Assembly: GCA_963933115.1 (NCBI GenBank) | Contig: CAWVSL010000030.1 | Span: 1 to 35,189, forward strand | Length of the DNA stretch: 35,189 bases | Direction: 5' to 3' | From: JALJPB01 sp963933115 | GTDB taxonomy: Bacteria; Pseudomonadota; Gammaproteobacteria; Enterobacterales; Alteromonadaceae | Shown here: positions 1 to 8,132 of the stretch, one piece after another | How the letters are laid out: every line of letters begins with the position of its first letter | Position numbering within the stretch: the stretch's first letter is position 1 | Notes under the pieces: generated by a model | Database searches by the model: none | What the model was told of the DNA's origin: nothing | Seen by the model: only the letters and a program-made list of their open reading frames with translations | Program-made: the position numbers and the translations under genes

Positions 1-50
1 CGACCCCCGGCGTGACAGGCCGGTATTCTAACCAACTGAACTACCACTCC
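1..50 (-). tRNA. tRNA-Asp (GTC), 3' part outside window
   Basis: The reverse complement reads GGAGTGG (acceptor), a D-arm with AGTTCAGTTGGTTAGA, then an anticodon arm with CCTGTCACGC, so the anticodon is GTC. The sequence is identical to the complete copy at 101-177, and the identity continues through 11 bases of 5' flank. The T-arm and CCA end lie beyond the window start. It is the second gene of a tandem array with a 127-bp period. Confidence 0.95.
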
Positions 51-100
51 GCTGTATCTTTTCATTTAAGTTTTTATACGGACTTACCCGTTGAAAAATG

Positions 101-177
101 TGGCGGAGTGGACGGGACTCGAACCCGCGACCCCCGGCGTGACAGGCCGGTATTCTAACCAACTGAACTACCACTCC
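101..177 (-). tRNA. tRNA-Asp (GTC)
   Basis: This is a complete 77-nt tRNA with genome-encoded CCA. Acceptor GGAGTGG pairs with CCACTCC, followed by discriminator G and CCA. The anticodon is GTC and the T-arm contains GGTTCGAGTCC. It decodes GAC and GAT. It is the promoter-proximal gene of the Asp array, 50 bp from the next copy, and is read from the promoter at 222-250. It lies downstream of dnaQ on the same strand, as aspV does in E. coli, but here a TIGR03503-type gene sits between them. Confidence 0.97.
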
Positions 178-221
178 GCTGTATCTTTCTTACATCCAAC
201 AACTCGTTGAATGCGGCGGAG

Positions 222-250
222 ATAATACGGTTATGAAGAGGTCCAGTCAA
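222..250 (-). promoter_or_regulatory. Sigma70-type promoter of the tRNA-Asp array
   Basis: On the minus strand a -35 box TTGACT (245-250) is followed by a 17-base spacer and a -10 box TATTAT (222-227). The next bases, CTCCGCCGC, form a GC-rich discriminator of the kind found at stringently controlled stable-RNA promoters. Transcription would start near 215, giving a leader of about 38 nt before the first tRNA. The boxes are seen directly; stringent control is inferred. Confidence 0.8.
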
Positions 251-341
251 CTCCTTTTTTAATATAATTTACTCTCTGCACATTTGGTGAACAATACGCT
301 GAAAATCCATCCACATTATCTCTATAAGAAGATCTATTGGA

Positions 342-1652
342 TTATTTTTCAGCTACAGATTTACGCCACCTAATAATGAAAAAACCCATTAAAACAATGC
401 AGATAATAAAAACATTAGCAACAACAATAGTAAATACCGTCTCTTTTAACTTTAATTCTTCTTTTTCTTTAAATAACCTTTTAGCCTCCAGTCGTTTACT
501 CGCTAAAAGCGCCTCAGCTCTTTGTTTGATTAATTCATTAACTGCCCTGCCATTATCATCGACAAAGTCATTAGCCTCAGGGACTTTTACATTAAAACTA
601 AACGGTTCAACTGCTAAGCGAAATTCACGACCATTGATTGTTTCTCCAAAAGCGCTGACACTTACATTATAAATCCCTGGTTCAGTATACTCAATTGGCA
701 GCGTTTCTTTATCTCCTTGCCCTTCCTGAATAGAAAATGACTTAAACTGTTTATTGGGATACCTTACCTTACCTTGGAAGGCTAAAGTGTCTGCATCAAT
801 AAACGCTTTATCAATTGAAAAATTAATTTGGTGAAACTGCCCTTCACTCTCACTCATATCTACAGATAGGATAATAGGTGTTTTTTTTAAAATAATTGGA
901 GATTGCCTAAGCTCTCTTGTCGCCATTGGTAATTTAACAAAAATAACAGGCTGCCATTCACCAGGAACAAAATCAAAAACAAACTCACCGGTAAAAATAT
1001 TATCTCCTGAGTATTCATCCAAATCATAACCATCATCTCGAAAAGAACTTACTTTGATCTCATCGACACCAAAGTTTTCATAGGCAGAGTTATTGGTGCT
1101 GTAAAAATTAACATCGAGTTCGATAACATCACGAAATAGAGGATTATCGATCGCTTTATCACCATTAAATAGTTGTCCGGTAACTTTTAATGTTTCACCC
1201 GCGAATAAAATTGGAGGTAAGGGATCTACTTCAATTTTTACATCTGACATCACCATAATCTTGCTATTAGGTAAAATTCTACCTACCGCCTGCCATGGTC
1301 CCGGCATTGGTTTTTTAATTCTAATCATGTCAAACGTCGTTTCATCGAACCATTCAACCTTATCTTTATCTATGCTCTTACTCTTAAGTTTACTGCCATC
1401 CGGCTGAACAAGAATGATAGGTTTTGAGCCAGCTTCTCGATAAAAAATCAGGGTTAACTCTTCTATCTGTGCATCAATACGAAAACGGTTATCAAAATAA
1501 GGAATTTGGTTAGTGATATTATCGTCTTTGTAATATTCAATTGTCGCGAGGGTCTTTGTATCGTTTACACTCGAATAACTTGGTATTGACCACATTAAAC
1601 AACCGACAAATATACTGTTAAATAACCAACTGTATTTACTTATTTTAACCAT
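342..1652 (-). CDS. TIGR03503-type membrane-anchored periplasmic protein
   Basis: The 436-residue protein starts with a signal peptide (basic MVKISK, hydrophobic core, probable cleavage near residue 28). A long beta-rich periplasmic region follows, including a motif PGPWQAVGRILPNSKI near residue 115 and a stretch near 225 (FDFVPGEWQPVIFV) like those of calcium-channel/VWA-associated domains. A coiled, charged segment (about 368-405, rich in K, E and R) leads to a C-terminal membrane helix (about 407-428) and a short basic cytoplasmic tail. It resembles the TIGR03503 family of marine gammaproteobacteria, whose function is unknown. Its start overlaps the dnaQ end by 13 bp, so the two are probably co-transcribed and translationally coupled. 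The family name is from memory. Confidence 0.75.
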   Translation of the reverse strand: MVKISKYSWLFNSIFVGCLMWSIPSYSSVNDTKTLATIEYYKDDNITNQIPYFDNRFRIDAQIEELTLIFYREAGSKPIILVQPDGSKLKSKSIDKDKVEWFDETTFDMIRIKKPMPGPWQAVGRILPNSKIMVMSDVKIEVDPLPPILFAGETLKVTGQLFNGDKAIDNPLFRDVIELDVNFYSTNNSAYENFGVDEIKVSSFRDDGYDLDEYSGDNIFTGEFVFDFVPGEWQPVIFVKLPMATRELRQSPIILKKTPIILSVDMSESEGQFHQINFSIDKAFIDADTLAFQGKVRYPNKQFKSFSIQEGQGDKETLPIEYTEPGIYNVSVSAFGETINGREFRLAVEPFSFNVKVPEANDFVDDNGRAVNELIKQRAEALLASKRLEAKRLFKEKEELKLKETVFTIVVANVFIICIVLMGFFIIRWRKSVAEK

Positions 1653-2380
1653 AAAGGTGAGGCTCCCTTTGCTTCTACTATTGTTAAACGTTCTTGATGG
1701 GCTAACAGTTCATCGGCAGAAGCGAGGATAACCTTTAATTTTTCACGATCAGAGGGTAATCGTCTAATCTCATTAGCATTGACACCGTTATCACCTGCTG
1801 TCAGATTGAGCGCGGACTGCTTACGTGTCATTTCAATATAAACATAGGCCAATAATTGAGCATCAATCAAGGCACCGTGGTAAGTTCGGTCAACAAGTTT
1901 ATCTACTTTGTAATTTCTCGCTAAATAATCAAGCGTTTTAGGGGCACCTAACTCATCCTTTGATACTTTTAATGTATCAATGACGGTACACATATCATAA
2001 GTCATCGGGAGATTACGTCTGAGCATGGCAAATTCATTATCCATAAAACCAACATCAAACTTAGCGTTATGGATAACTAATTCTGCCCCCTTAATAAAAT
2101 CAATAAACTCATCAGCAACATGAGAAAACACCGGTTTATCCAATAAAAACTCATTAGTTAAGCCATGAATATTAATAACTTCTTGATCCATATGCTTTAA
2201 TGGATTGATATAAACATGAAAGGTGCGGCCAGTCAGTCGACGATTAATCATTTCGACACAGCCAATCTCGACAATGCGGTGACCTTCTCTTGGGTTAATA
2301 CCCGTAGTTTCAGTATCTAATATTATTAGACGTTTGTTCTTATCTGGATCGATAGCCGTAGTGTTATTCATATTGATCAT
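1640..2380 (-). CDS. dnaQ: DNA polymerase III epsilon subunit (3'-5' proofreading exonuclease)
   Basis: DnaQ removes misincorporated bases as part of the Pol III core. This 246-residue protein carries all DEDDh catalytic residues: D22 and E24 in ILDTETTG, D109 in HNAKFDVGFMD, and H168 and D173 in YHGALIDAQ. A QSALNL stretch at 189-194 sits where E. coli epsilon has its beta-clamp binding motif. The length is close to the E. coli protein (243). The N-terminus is about 10 residues longer than E. coli's before the first motif. A second ATG three codons in is an alternative start. Unlike in E. coli, no divergent rnhA is adjacent; the upstream genes are DUF2919 and DUF599. Confidence 0.96.
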   Translation of the reverse strand: MINMNNTTAIDPDKNKRLIILDTETTGINPREGHRIVEIGCVEMINRRLTGRTFHVYINPLKHMDQEVINIHGLTNEFLLDKPVFSHVADEFIDFIKGAELVIHNAKFDVGFMDNEFAMLRRNLPMTYDMCTVIDTLKVSKDELGAPKTLDYLARNYKVDKLVDRTYHGALIDAQLLAYVYIEMTRKQSALNLTAGDNGVNANEIRRLPSDREKLKVILASADELLAHQERLTIVEAKGASPLWLK

Positions 2381-2421
2381 TTTTAGTACCTAACGTCCTT
2401 CAACATTAATAGTTAACTTTC

Positions 2422-2979
2422 TTATTTTTTATTTCTATCTTTGTTTTTATCTTCAACTAATAAAACAGGGAATTCTCGTATGTTAATGGTCAAAGACTGA
2501 CTTTTAAAAGATAAAATAATCAATGATATTACTATACTCATTTGTATCAATAACCAAGTCATCGAAAATAATTGCCAGTAGCTGTAGGCAAGGATACTTA
2601 CCACTAAATCAAAAACTAAAGCAGTTACCATTATTCGTCGGCAGTAAGGCCACAGCTTTTGAACCCAAGGAGCAGCATTGGGTCGTCTTAAACTTAATAG
2701 AACGAGAACAACTAAGCCTAAAGCGCCCGAAAACAAACTTAAAAAAAATAATGAGGTATCTGGGTAAATAAATTGAATAATGGCAACACGATCACGCATA
2801 TTGGTCACAGAGAAAATCCAAACAAGATAACCTCTTAAAACAAATAGCAGCACCAAATAAATAGATATTGATATTTTCACACAATTGTATTTATCAAAAT
2901 CTTCTACACTGTAATTTTTATAATCGTTGTTTTGTTTACTATTCAACTTCTTCAATACCAAAACGTCGTTGACGTTCAT
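2422..2979 (-). CDS. DUF2919 (YfeZ-like) inner-membrane protein
   Basis: This protein of up to 185 residues has four predicted membrane helices (about 37-58, 77-97, 116-134, 137-158) and a charged lysine-rich tail. The segment SVEDFDKY followed by LVLLFVLRGYLVW matches my memory of the DUF2919/YfeZ family start; the function is unknown. The annotated ATG lies 41 bp inside the DUF599 gene and has no Shine-Dalgarno sequence. In-frame TTG codons at residues 7, 9 and 12 are alternatives, and the last would nearly abolish the overlap. The gene ends 41 bp before dnaQ and probably shares its transcript. Confidence 0.7.
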   Translation of the reverse strand: MNVNDVLVLKKLNSKQNNDYKNYSVEDFDKYNCVKISISIYLVLLFVLRGYLVWIFSVTNMRDRVAIIQFIYPDTSLFFLSLFSGALGLVVLVLLSLRRPNAAPWVQKLWPYCRRIMVTALVFDLVVSILAYSYWQLFSMTWLLIQMSIVISLIILSFKSQSLTINIREFPVLLVEDKNKDRNKK

Positions 2980-3673
2980 CTATTAATAGCAGTTGCGCCG
3001 CGGTAATCGCTTTAACAGCTTTTGAATTGAATTCTCGGTGATACAAGGTATAAACGACCCAAAGACTCATTAACATTAACAGCACTGGATGAAAAAACCA
3101 GCACATAGCAGCTAGTGCAAAATAATAAGAGCGTAAACCGTAATTATAAGCATGTGCCGCTTGATCTTGTACAATGGCCATTTGCGTCGCGTAGCTATGG
3201 AGCAGTTTATTTTTACCCGTTAAATCTACTGGCGCAGAACCTATCATGACATTTAAAAAACCGTATTGTCGCATCGACCAAGTAAATTGAAAAAATGATA
3301 AAACAAAAATAAAGGCTAACAAGCTTAATTTGATTTGAATAAGAAAGTGATCAGGAGTACCAGCAAAAGGAAGGGATTCAATCACATTTTCCAAGGTATC
3401 AACTTTTGCAAATAAAGTTAATATACCCGCAATTATTAATAGCGTACTTGAGGCAAAAAAGGCAATGTTTCTCTCTAAATTTGCCAATAGTGCAGCATCA
3501 CCTACACGAATGTCACGAGTAATAATTTCATACATCCAGTGAATCCTATGCTGGTGCATGCTTCGAGCGATACAGTCCCTTGTTTTTGCCTTTCGACGAG
3601 CAAACCAAGTATAACCATACCAGGTTAGAAAAAAGAGGATTAATGCTAATATATCAATAAGGGAGAATGGCAT
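2939..3673 (-). CDS. DUF599 family membrane protein
   Basis: The protein is 244 residues with an N-terminal membrane helix (about 5-24), then a basic stretch ending in HRIHWMYEI, and three further hydrophobic segments (about 72-90, 112-130, 184-208). The pattern WFxRR..R..WM, R.GDA.LL.N...N..FFAS..LLIIAG matches the DUF599 family (PF04654). Its function is unknown. No strong ribosome-binding site is visible. The gene leads a leftward set with DUF2919, dnaQ and the TIGR03503-type gene. The link with dnaQ may be only positional. Confidence 0.8.
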   Translation of the reverse strand: MPFSLIDILALILFFLTWYGYTWFARRKAKTRDCIARSMHQHRIHWMYEIITRDIRVGDAALLANLERNIAFFASSTLLIIAGILTLFAKVDTLENVIESLPFAGTPDHFLIQIKLSLLAFIFVLSFFQFTWSMRQYGFLNVMIGSAPVDLTGKNKLLHSYATQMAIVQDQAAHAYNYGLRSYYFALAAMCWFFHPVLLMLMSLWVVYTLYHREFNSKAVKAITAAQLLLIDERQRRFGIEEVE

Positions 3674-3831
3674 TTATATTAATTACTTAAATTTATTTTT
3701 TAGAGTTTATCATTATGCATAACTTCATATCGATATGCCCTATTTAATTTTTCTATTCCACGTAGATAACTGACAACTGATCGATATAACTTTTATATTA
3801 ATTTCGTCTTTAAAGACTATATTGTCCGGTA

Positions 3832-4374
3832 TTAAAAGCGGTTACTGGTAAAATCAATAAAGAAAGTCTCTTGGTTAATATCATTAGGATAGCTTTCTTT
3901 GACGGCATTATCGGTCGTACTTTGATTATTTATTTCAAATAAAACGGTTAGCCATAAGCGCCAGACCATTTGCTTTTGCGAGCAACTGCCTAATAATGCT
4001 TCAGTAACCAGCATATTATCTTGCCCTGATGGTGAAAACATTACTGGGATTTTCCCCATAAACATTTCTTTACCTTCCATATAGCTATTTATTTTAGAAA
4101 TTTTATACGTTAACTTCGCTTTTTTATTCTGCACCAAGCTTTGTTCTCTTACATTGATGTCTTCTAGCATGAGATAAATATTAAATGGCTCTTCTGTAAA
4201 CACTTTACCTTTATTAAATAAAACGCTGACCTTACCAAACTTGGTTTCAACTATACATTGACTCTGACTTTTTAGACACTGAGGTTCAACAGAGACGAGT
4301 TTATTTTTCTTTGCTGGCATGCAAGCCATACAAATGAAGAGAGTAATCGTAAATAATGTATAAATTTTAAGCAT
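3832..4374 (-). CDS. Hypothetical exported protein, possible lipoprotein
   Basis: I do not recognise this 180-residue protein. It begins with a short signal-like segment (MLKIYTLFTITLFIC) and a cysteine at 18 after M-A. That is a poor lipobox, because position -3 is cysteine, so lipoprotein status is uncertain. The mature part is polar and probably beta-rich, with a conserved-looking core MGKIPVMFSPSGQDN and GSCSQKQMVWRLWLTV. It is divergent from ccoN across a 363-bp region. The neighbouring oxidase operon might hint at a role in respiration, but nothing in the sequence shows this. No Shine-Dalgarno sequence is obvious. Confidence 0.6.
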   Translation of the reverse strand: MLKIYTLFTITLFICMACMPAKKNKLVSVEPQCLKSQSQCIVETKFGKVSVLFNKGKVFTEEPFNIYLMLEDINVREQSLVQNKKAKLTYKISKINSYMEGKEMFMGKIPVMFSPSGQDNMLVTEALLGSCSQKQMVWRLWLTVLFEINNQSTTDNAVKESYPNDINQETFFIDFTSNRF

Positions 4375-4737
4375 AATTAATAATGTAAATAAGATAAAAA
4401 AACGAATCGGTTATATAGAATAAATTTAACCGATATATTTGTGATTTTGTGTCAATTTTCACTAAAAGAGTAATGACATTATCCCTTTAAATACTTATCA
4501 TACGCATGGTTTTATCGATAGCTAGGTAATTTATACATTATGTTTATAAATACCGCTAATTTTCATTAAAGTGTCGCTTAAAGTAAACCATTAATACTTA
4601 TCATACGTACATTAATCCGTAGCTAAGTATCTAGTAAATCTTGGGCTATTAATTCATCTAATCTTTTATCGTTTTTATTAAAGTTTCGCTCAAAGTAAAT
4701 CATTAACGTTAATAATTATAACTGCGGAAACCATAAC
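4375..4737 (+). repeat. Degenerate tandem repeat in the ccoN upstream region
   Basis: This 363-bp gap has no gene. It contains AATACTTATCATACG twice, exactly (4490-4504 and 4593-4607), and a 30-bp block beginning ATTAAAGT and ending CATTAA twice with 3 mismatches (4565-4594 and 4677-4706). The spacings are 103 and 112 bp. Shorter similarities lie between them (GTAGCTAAGTA at 4619-4629 against ATAGCTAGGTA at 4519-4529). Together they look like an old tandem duplication with a unit of about 105 bp. No full FNR/ANR box (TTGAT-N4-ATCAA) was found. The repeats may carry regulator sites. Confidence 0.7.
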
Positions 4738-6162
4738 ATGACTCAAAGCAATACGTCAGCGGTAGATTACAACTATAATGTTGTACGTCAATTTACTGTA
4801 ATGACGGTAATCTGGGGACTCTTCGGTACACTTGTCGGTGTACTTATCGCTGCGCAATTAGTCTGGCCGGCGCTAAATTTTGAAACCCCTTGGTTAACTT
4901 ATTCCCGTCTTCGACCTCTTCACACCAATATAGTAATATTTGCATTTGGCACCTGTGCCTTATTTGCATCCTCTTATTATGTAGTGCAAAGAACCTGTAA
5001 AACTGCACTCTTTGGTGGCAAGCTAGTAGCCTTTACCTTTTGGGGTTGGCAAACAATTATTCTTGCTGCTATTGTCTCTTTACCTCTTGGTTTTACGACC
5101 AGTAAAGAATACGCAGAATTAGAGTGGCCCATTGATATCATGATCGCTGTGGTATGGATTTCTTATGCCATTGTCTTTTTTGGCACCTTGGTCAATCGTA
5201 AAACGTCTCATATTTACGTAGCTAATTGGTTCTTCGGTGGTTTCATTCTTACCGTTGCGGTATTGCATATCGGTAACAGTATGGCTATTCCAGTATCGAT
5301 GATGAAATCCTACTCAATTTATTCTGGCGCAGTAGATGCCATGATGCAATGGTGGTATGGACATAATGCCGTTGGATTTTTATTGACCGCTGGTTTCTTA
5401 GGTATTATGTACTACTTCGTTCCTAAGCAAGCAGAACGACCTGTTTATTCTTACCGTTTATCTATTGTCCATTTTTGGGCACTCGTTTCATTATACATTT
5501 GGGCCGGTCCTCATCACCTGCACTACACTGCACTTCCAGATTGGGCGCAAACGGTAGGAATGGTAATGTCTATTGTATTATTTTTGCCATCATGGGGCGG
5601 TATGATCAATGGTATTATGACGTTATCAGGCGCATGGCATAAACTGCGTCATGATCCAATTCTTCGTTTCCTCATTGTTTCATTGTCTTTTTATGGGATG
5701 TCTACGTTTGAAGGTCCAATGATGGCAATTAAATCGGTAAACGCCTTGTCTCATTATACAGACTGGACTATCGGCCATGTTCATTCGGGTGCTCTAGGTT
5801 GGGTTGCTATGGTTTCAATTGGTGCCTTGTACCATTTAATTCCTATTTTATTTAATCAGGGTCGTATGTACAGCACCCGTCTAATTAATATTCATTTCTG
5901 GCTGCACACCGCCGGTATCGTACTTTATATTGTCGCTATGTGGATTTCAGGTGTTATGCAAGGGTTAATGTGGCGTGCTGTAAATACTGACGGTACATTA
6001 ACCTATAGTTTTGTTGAAAGTTTAACGGCTTCATACCCCTTTTACATCATGCGTTTCTTAGGTGGTGTGCTAGTGGTTATTGGTTTTAGTCTTATGCTTT
6101 ACAACATGATAAAAACTATTTACGCGAAAGATGGCAGTCTTGAACCTATCGAAGCAACATAA
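4738..6162 (+). CDS. ccoN: cbb3-type cytochrome c oxidase subunit I
   Basis: This is the catalytic subunit of the high-affinity cbb3 oxidase, which reduces O2 to water and pumps protons in the inner membrane. It has 474 residues and about 12 helices, the usual family size. Metal ligands fit the known cbb3 pattern with an offset of two from P. stutzeri: H62 (low-spin heme b), H209, H259 and H260 (CuB), and two histidines in GHVHSG near 349-351 (hemes b3 and b). Y253 sits where the cross-linked active-site tyrosine is expected. It is first in an operon with ccoO, ccoQ and ccoP. The Shine-Dalgarno sequence is weak (GCGGAAACC, somewhat far from the ATG). Confidence 0.97.
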   Translation: MTQSNTSAVDYNYNVVRQFTVMTVIWGLFGTLVGVLIAAQLVWPALNFETPWLTYSRLRPLHTNIVIFAFGTCALFASSYYVVQRTCKTALFGGKLVAFTFWGWQTIILAAIVSLPLGFTTSKEYAELEWPIDIMIAVVWISYAIVFFGTLVNRKTSHIYVANWFFGGFILTVAVLHIGNSMAIPVSMMKSYSIYSGAVDAMMQWWYGHNAVGFLLTAGFLGIMYYFVPKQAERPVYSYRLSIVHFWALVSLYIWAGPHHLHYTALPDWAQTVGMVMSIVLFLPSWGGMINGIMTLSGAWHKLRHDPILRFLIVSLSFYGMSTFEGPMMAIKSVNALSHYTDWTIGHVHSGALGWVAMVSIGALYHLIPILFNQGRMYSTRLINIHFWLHTAGIVLYIVAMWISGVMQGLMWRAVNTDGTLTYSFVESLTASYPFYIMRFLGGVLVVIGFSLMLYNMIKTIYAKDGSLEPIEAT

Positions 6163-6172
6163 GGAACAAACG

Positions 6173-6817
6173 ATGAAAAACAGACATGAAAAAATAGAAA
6201 AAAACATTGGTTTGTTTGTGATTTTTACCATTATGGCGATCAGTATTGGTGGCCTAGTAGAAATAACACCTTTGTTTTTCCAAAAAGAGACACAAACGCC
6301 TGTTGATAATTTAAAGCCCTATACGGCATTGCAGATGGAAGGTCGTGATGTTTATATTCGTGAAGGCTGTCACGTATGTCACAGCCAAATGATCCGTCCA
6401 TTTAGAGCTGAAACTGAACGTTATGGCCATTACAGTGTTGCAGGTGAGCATGTGTGGGAACATCCTTTTCTATGGGGTTCAAAGCGAACAGGTCCAGACT
6501 TAGCTCGTGTTGGAGGTCGATACAGTGATGATTGGCATCGTGTACATTTAATTGACCCTCGTGCCGTTGTCCCTGAGTCCAACATGCCTTCGTTTAAATG
6601 GCTTCAAGAAAATAGTCTCGATGGTGAGTTAACTGAAAAGAAATTAGAGACCTTTAATTTCTTGACCAGAAATCGTAGCCATAAAGATGAAAACGGTAAG
6701 GCGATCCCTCTATATTCAAAACAGGATTTAGCAGGTGCAAAAGAAGCGGTTGCCGGTAAGTCAGAAATGGATGCCCTTATCGCCTATTTACAATCTCTTG
6801 GACATGCACTTAAATAA
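6173..6817 (+). CDS. ccoO: cbb3-type cytochrome c oxidase subunit II (monoheme c)
   Basis: CcoO is a membrane-anchored monoheme cytochrome c that passes electrons toward CcoN. The ATG at 6173 is chosen because TAAGGA lies 7-10 bases upstream, straddling the ccoN stop. An in-frame start further left would lie inside ccoN and lacks support. The 214-residue product has one N-terminal membrane helix (about 12-33), a heme c site CHVCH (C66, C69, H70), and SNMP near 145, which should supply the distal methionine. This is close to the usual 200-residue size. The stop overlaps the next start by one base (TAATG). Confidence 0.97.
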   Translation: MKNRHEKIEKNIGLFVIFTIMAISIGGLVEITPLFFQKETQTPVDNLKPYTALQMEGRDVYIREGCHVCHSQMIRPFRAETERYGHYSVAGEHVWEHPFLWGSKRTGPDLARVGGRYSDDWHRVHLIDPRAVVPESNMPSFKWLQENSLDGELTEKKLETFNFLTRNRSHKDENGKAIPLYSKQDLAGAKEAVAGKSEMDALIAYLQSLGHALK

Positions 6818-7032
6818 TGGCTATGGACTACGGTACGCTTCGAGGTGTTTTTGCCCTACTAATATTAGCACTTTTTATTATTATTGTTGCTTGGTGTTAT
6901 AATAAGAAACGCAAATCTGATTTTGATGATGTTGCAAATTCTATTTTTGACGAAAGTGATGTAAAAGACAATAAAGAAAATAAAGAGAATAAAGAGAAAA
7001 TTAACAAACAGGAGACTAATAATAATGTCTAG
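6817..7032 (+). CDS. ccoQ: cbb3-type oxidase subunit CcoQ
   Basis: CcoQ is a small one-helix subunit that stabilises the cbb3 complex. This 71-residue protein has the typical start (MAMDYGTLRG), one helix (about 9-27) and a YNKKRKSDFDD turn. It is a little longer than usual because of a hydrophilic tail with three tandem NKE units, encoded by three 9-bp repeats AATAAAGAR at 6970-6996. It overlaps ccoO by 1 bp and ccoP by 8 bp, so translational coupling is likely. Confidence 0.92.
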   Translation: MAMDYGTLRGVFALLILALFIIIVAWCYNKKRKSDFDDVANSIFDESDVKDNKENKENKEKINKQETNNNV

Positions 7033-7987
7033 CTTCTGGAACATTTGGATTTGGGTTCTCACCCTGGGTACCTTAATCGGTTGCTTTTTATTACTACGAA
7101 TGTGTTTAAAGAATTTCGCTGGAGTTGAAGTAGGTGAGTCTATGGGCCACAGCTTTGACGGCATTGAAGAGTTGAACAACCCTATACCTAAGTGGTGGAG
7201 TACATTTTTCTTACTCACTATCATCTGGGCATTTGGTTACTTAGCACTTTACGGTTTAGGAAACTGGGATGGTTTTTTAGGATGGAAAAGTTCTAATCAA
7301 GGTATTTTAAACCTCGCTGAATCAAAAGCTAAATCCCAAGAGCATTTTAAAGAAGGCTCAAAATATTTAGTTCAGTACGATAGAGAAGTTAGAGACGCTG
7401 ACGCAAAATATGCGCCAATCTTTAATGCCTATTTCGCACGTACTATTGAAGACTTGGCCACAGATGAAAAAGCACTGAAAGTGGGACAACGTCTGTTTTT
7501 ACATAATTGTTCACAATGTCATGGTTCAGATGCCCGTGGCATGACAGGTTTTCCTAACCTAACGGATGACGACTGGTTATACGGTGGCTCTCCTGAAGCA
7601 ATTACACAAACACTGATAAAAGGCCGTAAAGCCGTTGGTATGATGGCTTGGGCACCAGTACTCGGTGGTGAACAAGGTGTTAAAGAAGTTGCTGCTTATG
7701 TTATTAGCCTAAGTGGCCGCTCCGTTAACCCTGATCTTGCCGAGGCAGGTAAGGCTAAATTTGCTATCTGTGCGGGTTGTCATGGCCAAGAAGGAAAAGG
7801 TAACTTAGCCATGGGGGCACCTAACCTAACAGACAATATTTGGTTGTATGGTGGTTCACAAAAAGCGATAGAAGCAACTATTCGTAATGGCCGTGCGGGT
7901 GTTATGCCGGCTTGGAACGAAATTCTAGGTGAACAAAAAATACATGTAGTCAGTGCTTATGTCTATAGTCTTTCTCAAAATAAGTAG
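7025..7987 (+). CDS. ccoP: cbb3-type cytochrome c oxidase subunit III (diheme c)
   Basis: CcoP accepts electrons from soluble cytochrome c. The 320-residue protein has two N-terminal membrane helices (about 6-26 and 58-78), the conserved GHSFDGIEELNNPIPKWW segment between them, and two periplasmic cytochrome c domains with heme sites CSQCH (C162, C165, H166) and CAGCH (C249, C252, H253). The length is normal. AGGAG lies just upstream of the ATG. It is the last gene of the operon and is followed by a strong terminator. The ccoGHIS maturation genes that often follow are not here. Confidence 0.97.
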   Translation: MSSFWNIWIWVLTLGTLIGCFLLLRMCLKNFAGVEVGESMGHSFDGIEELNNPIPKWWSTFFLLTIIWAFGYLALYGLGNWDGFLGWKSSNQGILNLAESKAKSQEHFKEGSKYLVQYDREVRDADAKYAPIFNAYFARTIEDLATDEKALKVGQRLFLHNCSQCHGSDARGMTGFPNLTDDDWLYGGSPEAITQTLIKGRKAVGMMAWAPVLGGEQGVKEVAAYVISLSGRSVNPDLAEAGKAKFAICAGCHGQEGKGNLAMGAPNLTDNIWLYGGSQKAIEATIRNGRAGVMPAWNEILGEQKIHVVSAYVYSLSQNK

Positions 7988-8007
7988 TTAAAGAGACAGT
8001 GTAAAAT

Positions 8008-8044
8008 AAAAAAGGCTTGTTAATTTAATTAACAAGCCTTTTTT
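8008..8044. terminator. Bidirectional rho-independent terminator after ccoP and ydiJ
   Basis: A long near-perfect inverted repeat, AAAAAAGGCTTGTTAAT against ATTAACAAGCCTTTTTT, is flanked by A and T runs, so it can act on both strands. It closes ccoNOQP and the converging ydiJ. A second small hairpin (CTCGTC-CTATA-GACGAG, 8102-8118) lies nearer the ydiJ stop but lacks a T run. Confidence 0.92.
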
Positions 8045-8132
8045 GTAACCAATTCCGATATAAATAAATAGAGTTAACGTTAACATATTATTAATTTATA
8101 TCTCGTCCTATAGACGAGCATAACAACCCCAT

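Noticed and set aside
337..672. Plus-strand reading frame of 111 codons opposite the TIGR03503-type gene
   Set aside because: It is low-complexity, serine/leucine-rich and lies wholly inside a convincing minus-strand gene; it has no ribosome-binding site.
4440..4460. TTGTGATTTTGTGTCAA near ccoN as an FNR or CRP site
   Set aside because: The half-site spacing (17 bases) and sequence do not fit TTGAT-N4-ATCAA or TGTGA-N6-TCACA; only parts of half sites match.
8073..8084. GTTAACGTTAAC palindrome as a regulator site
   Set aside because: It lies between two converging gene ends, where no promoter is expected, and such AT-rich palindromes occur by chance in this base composition.
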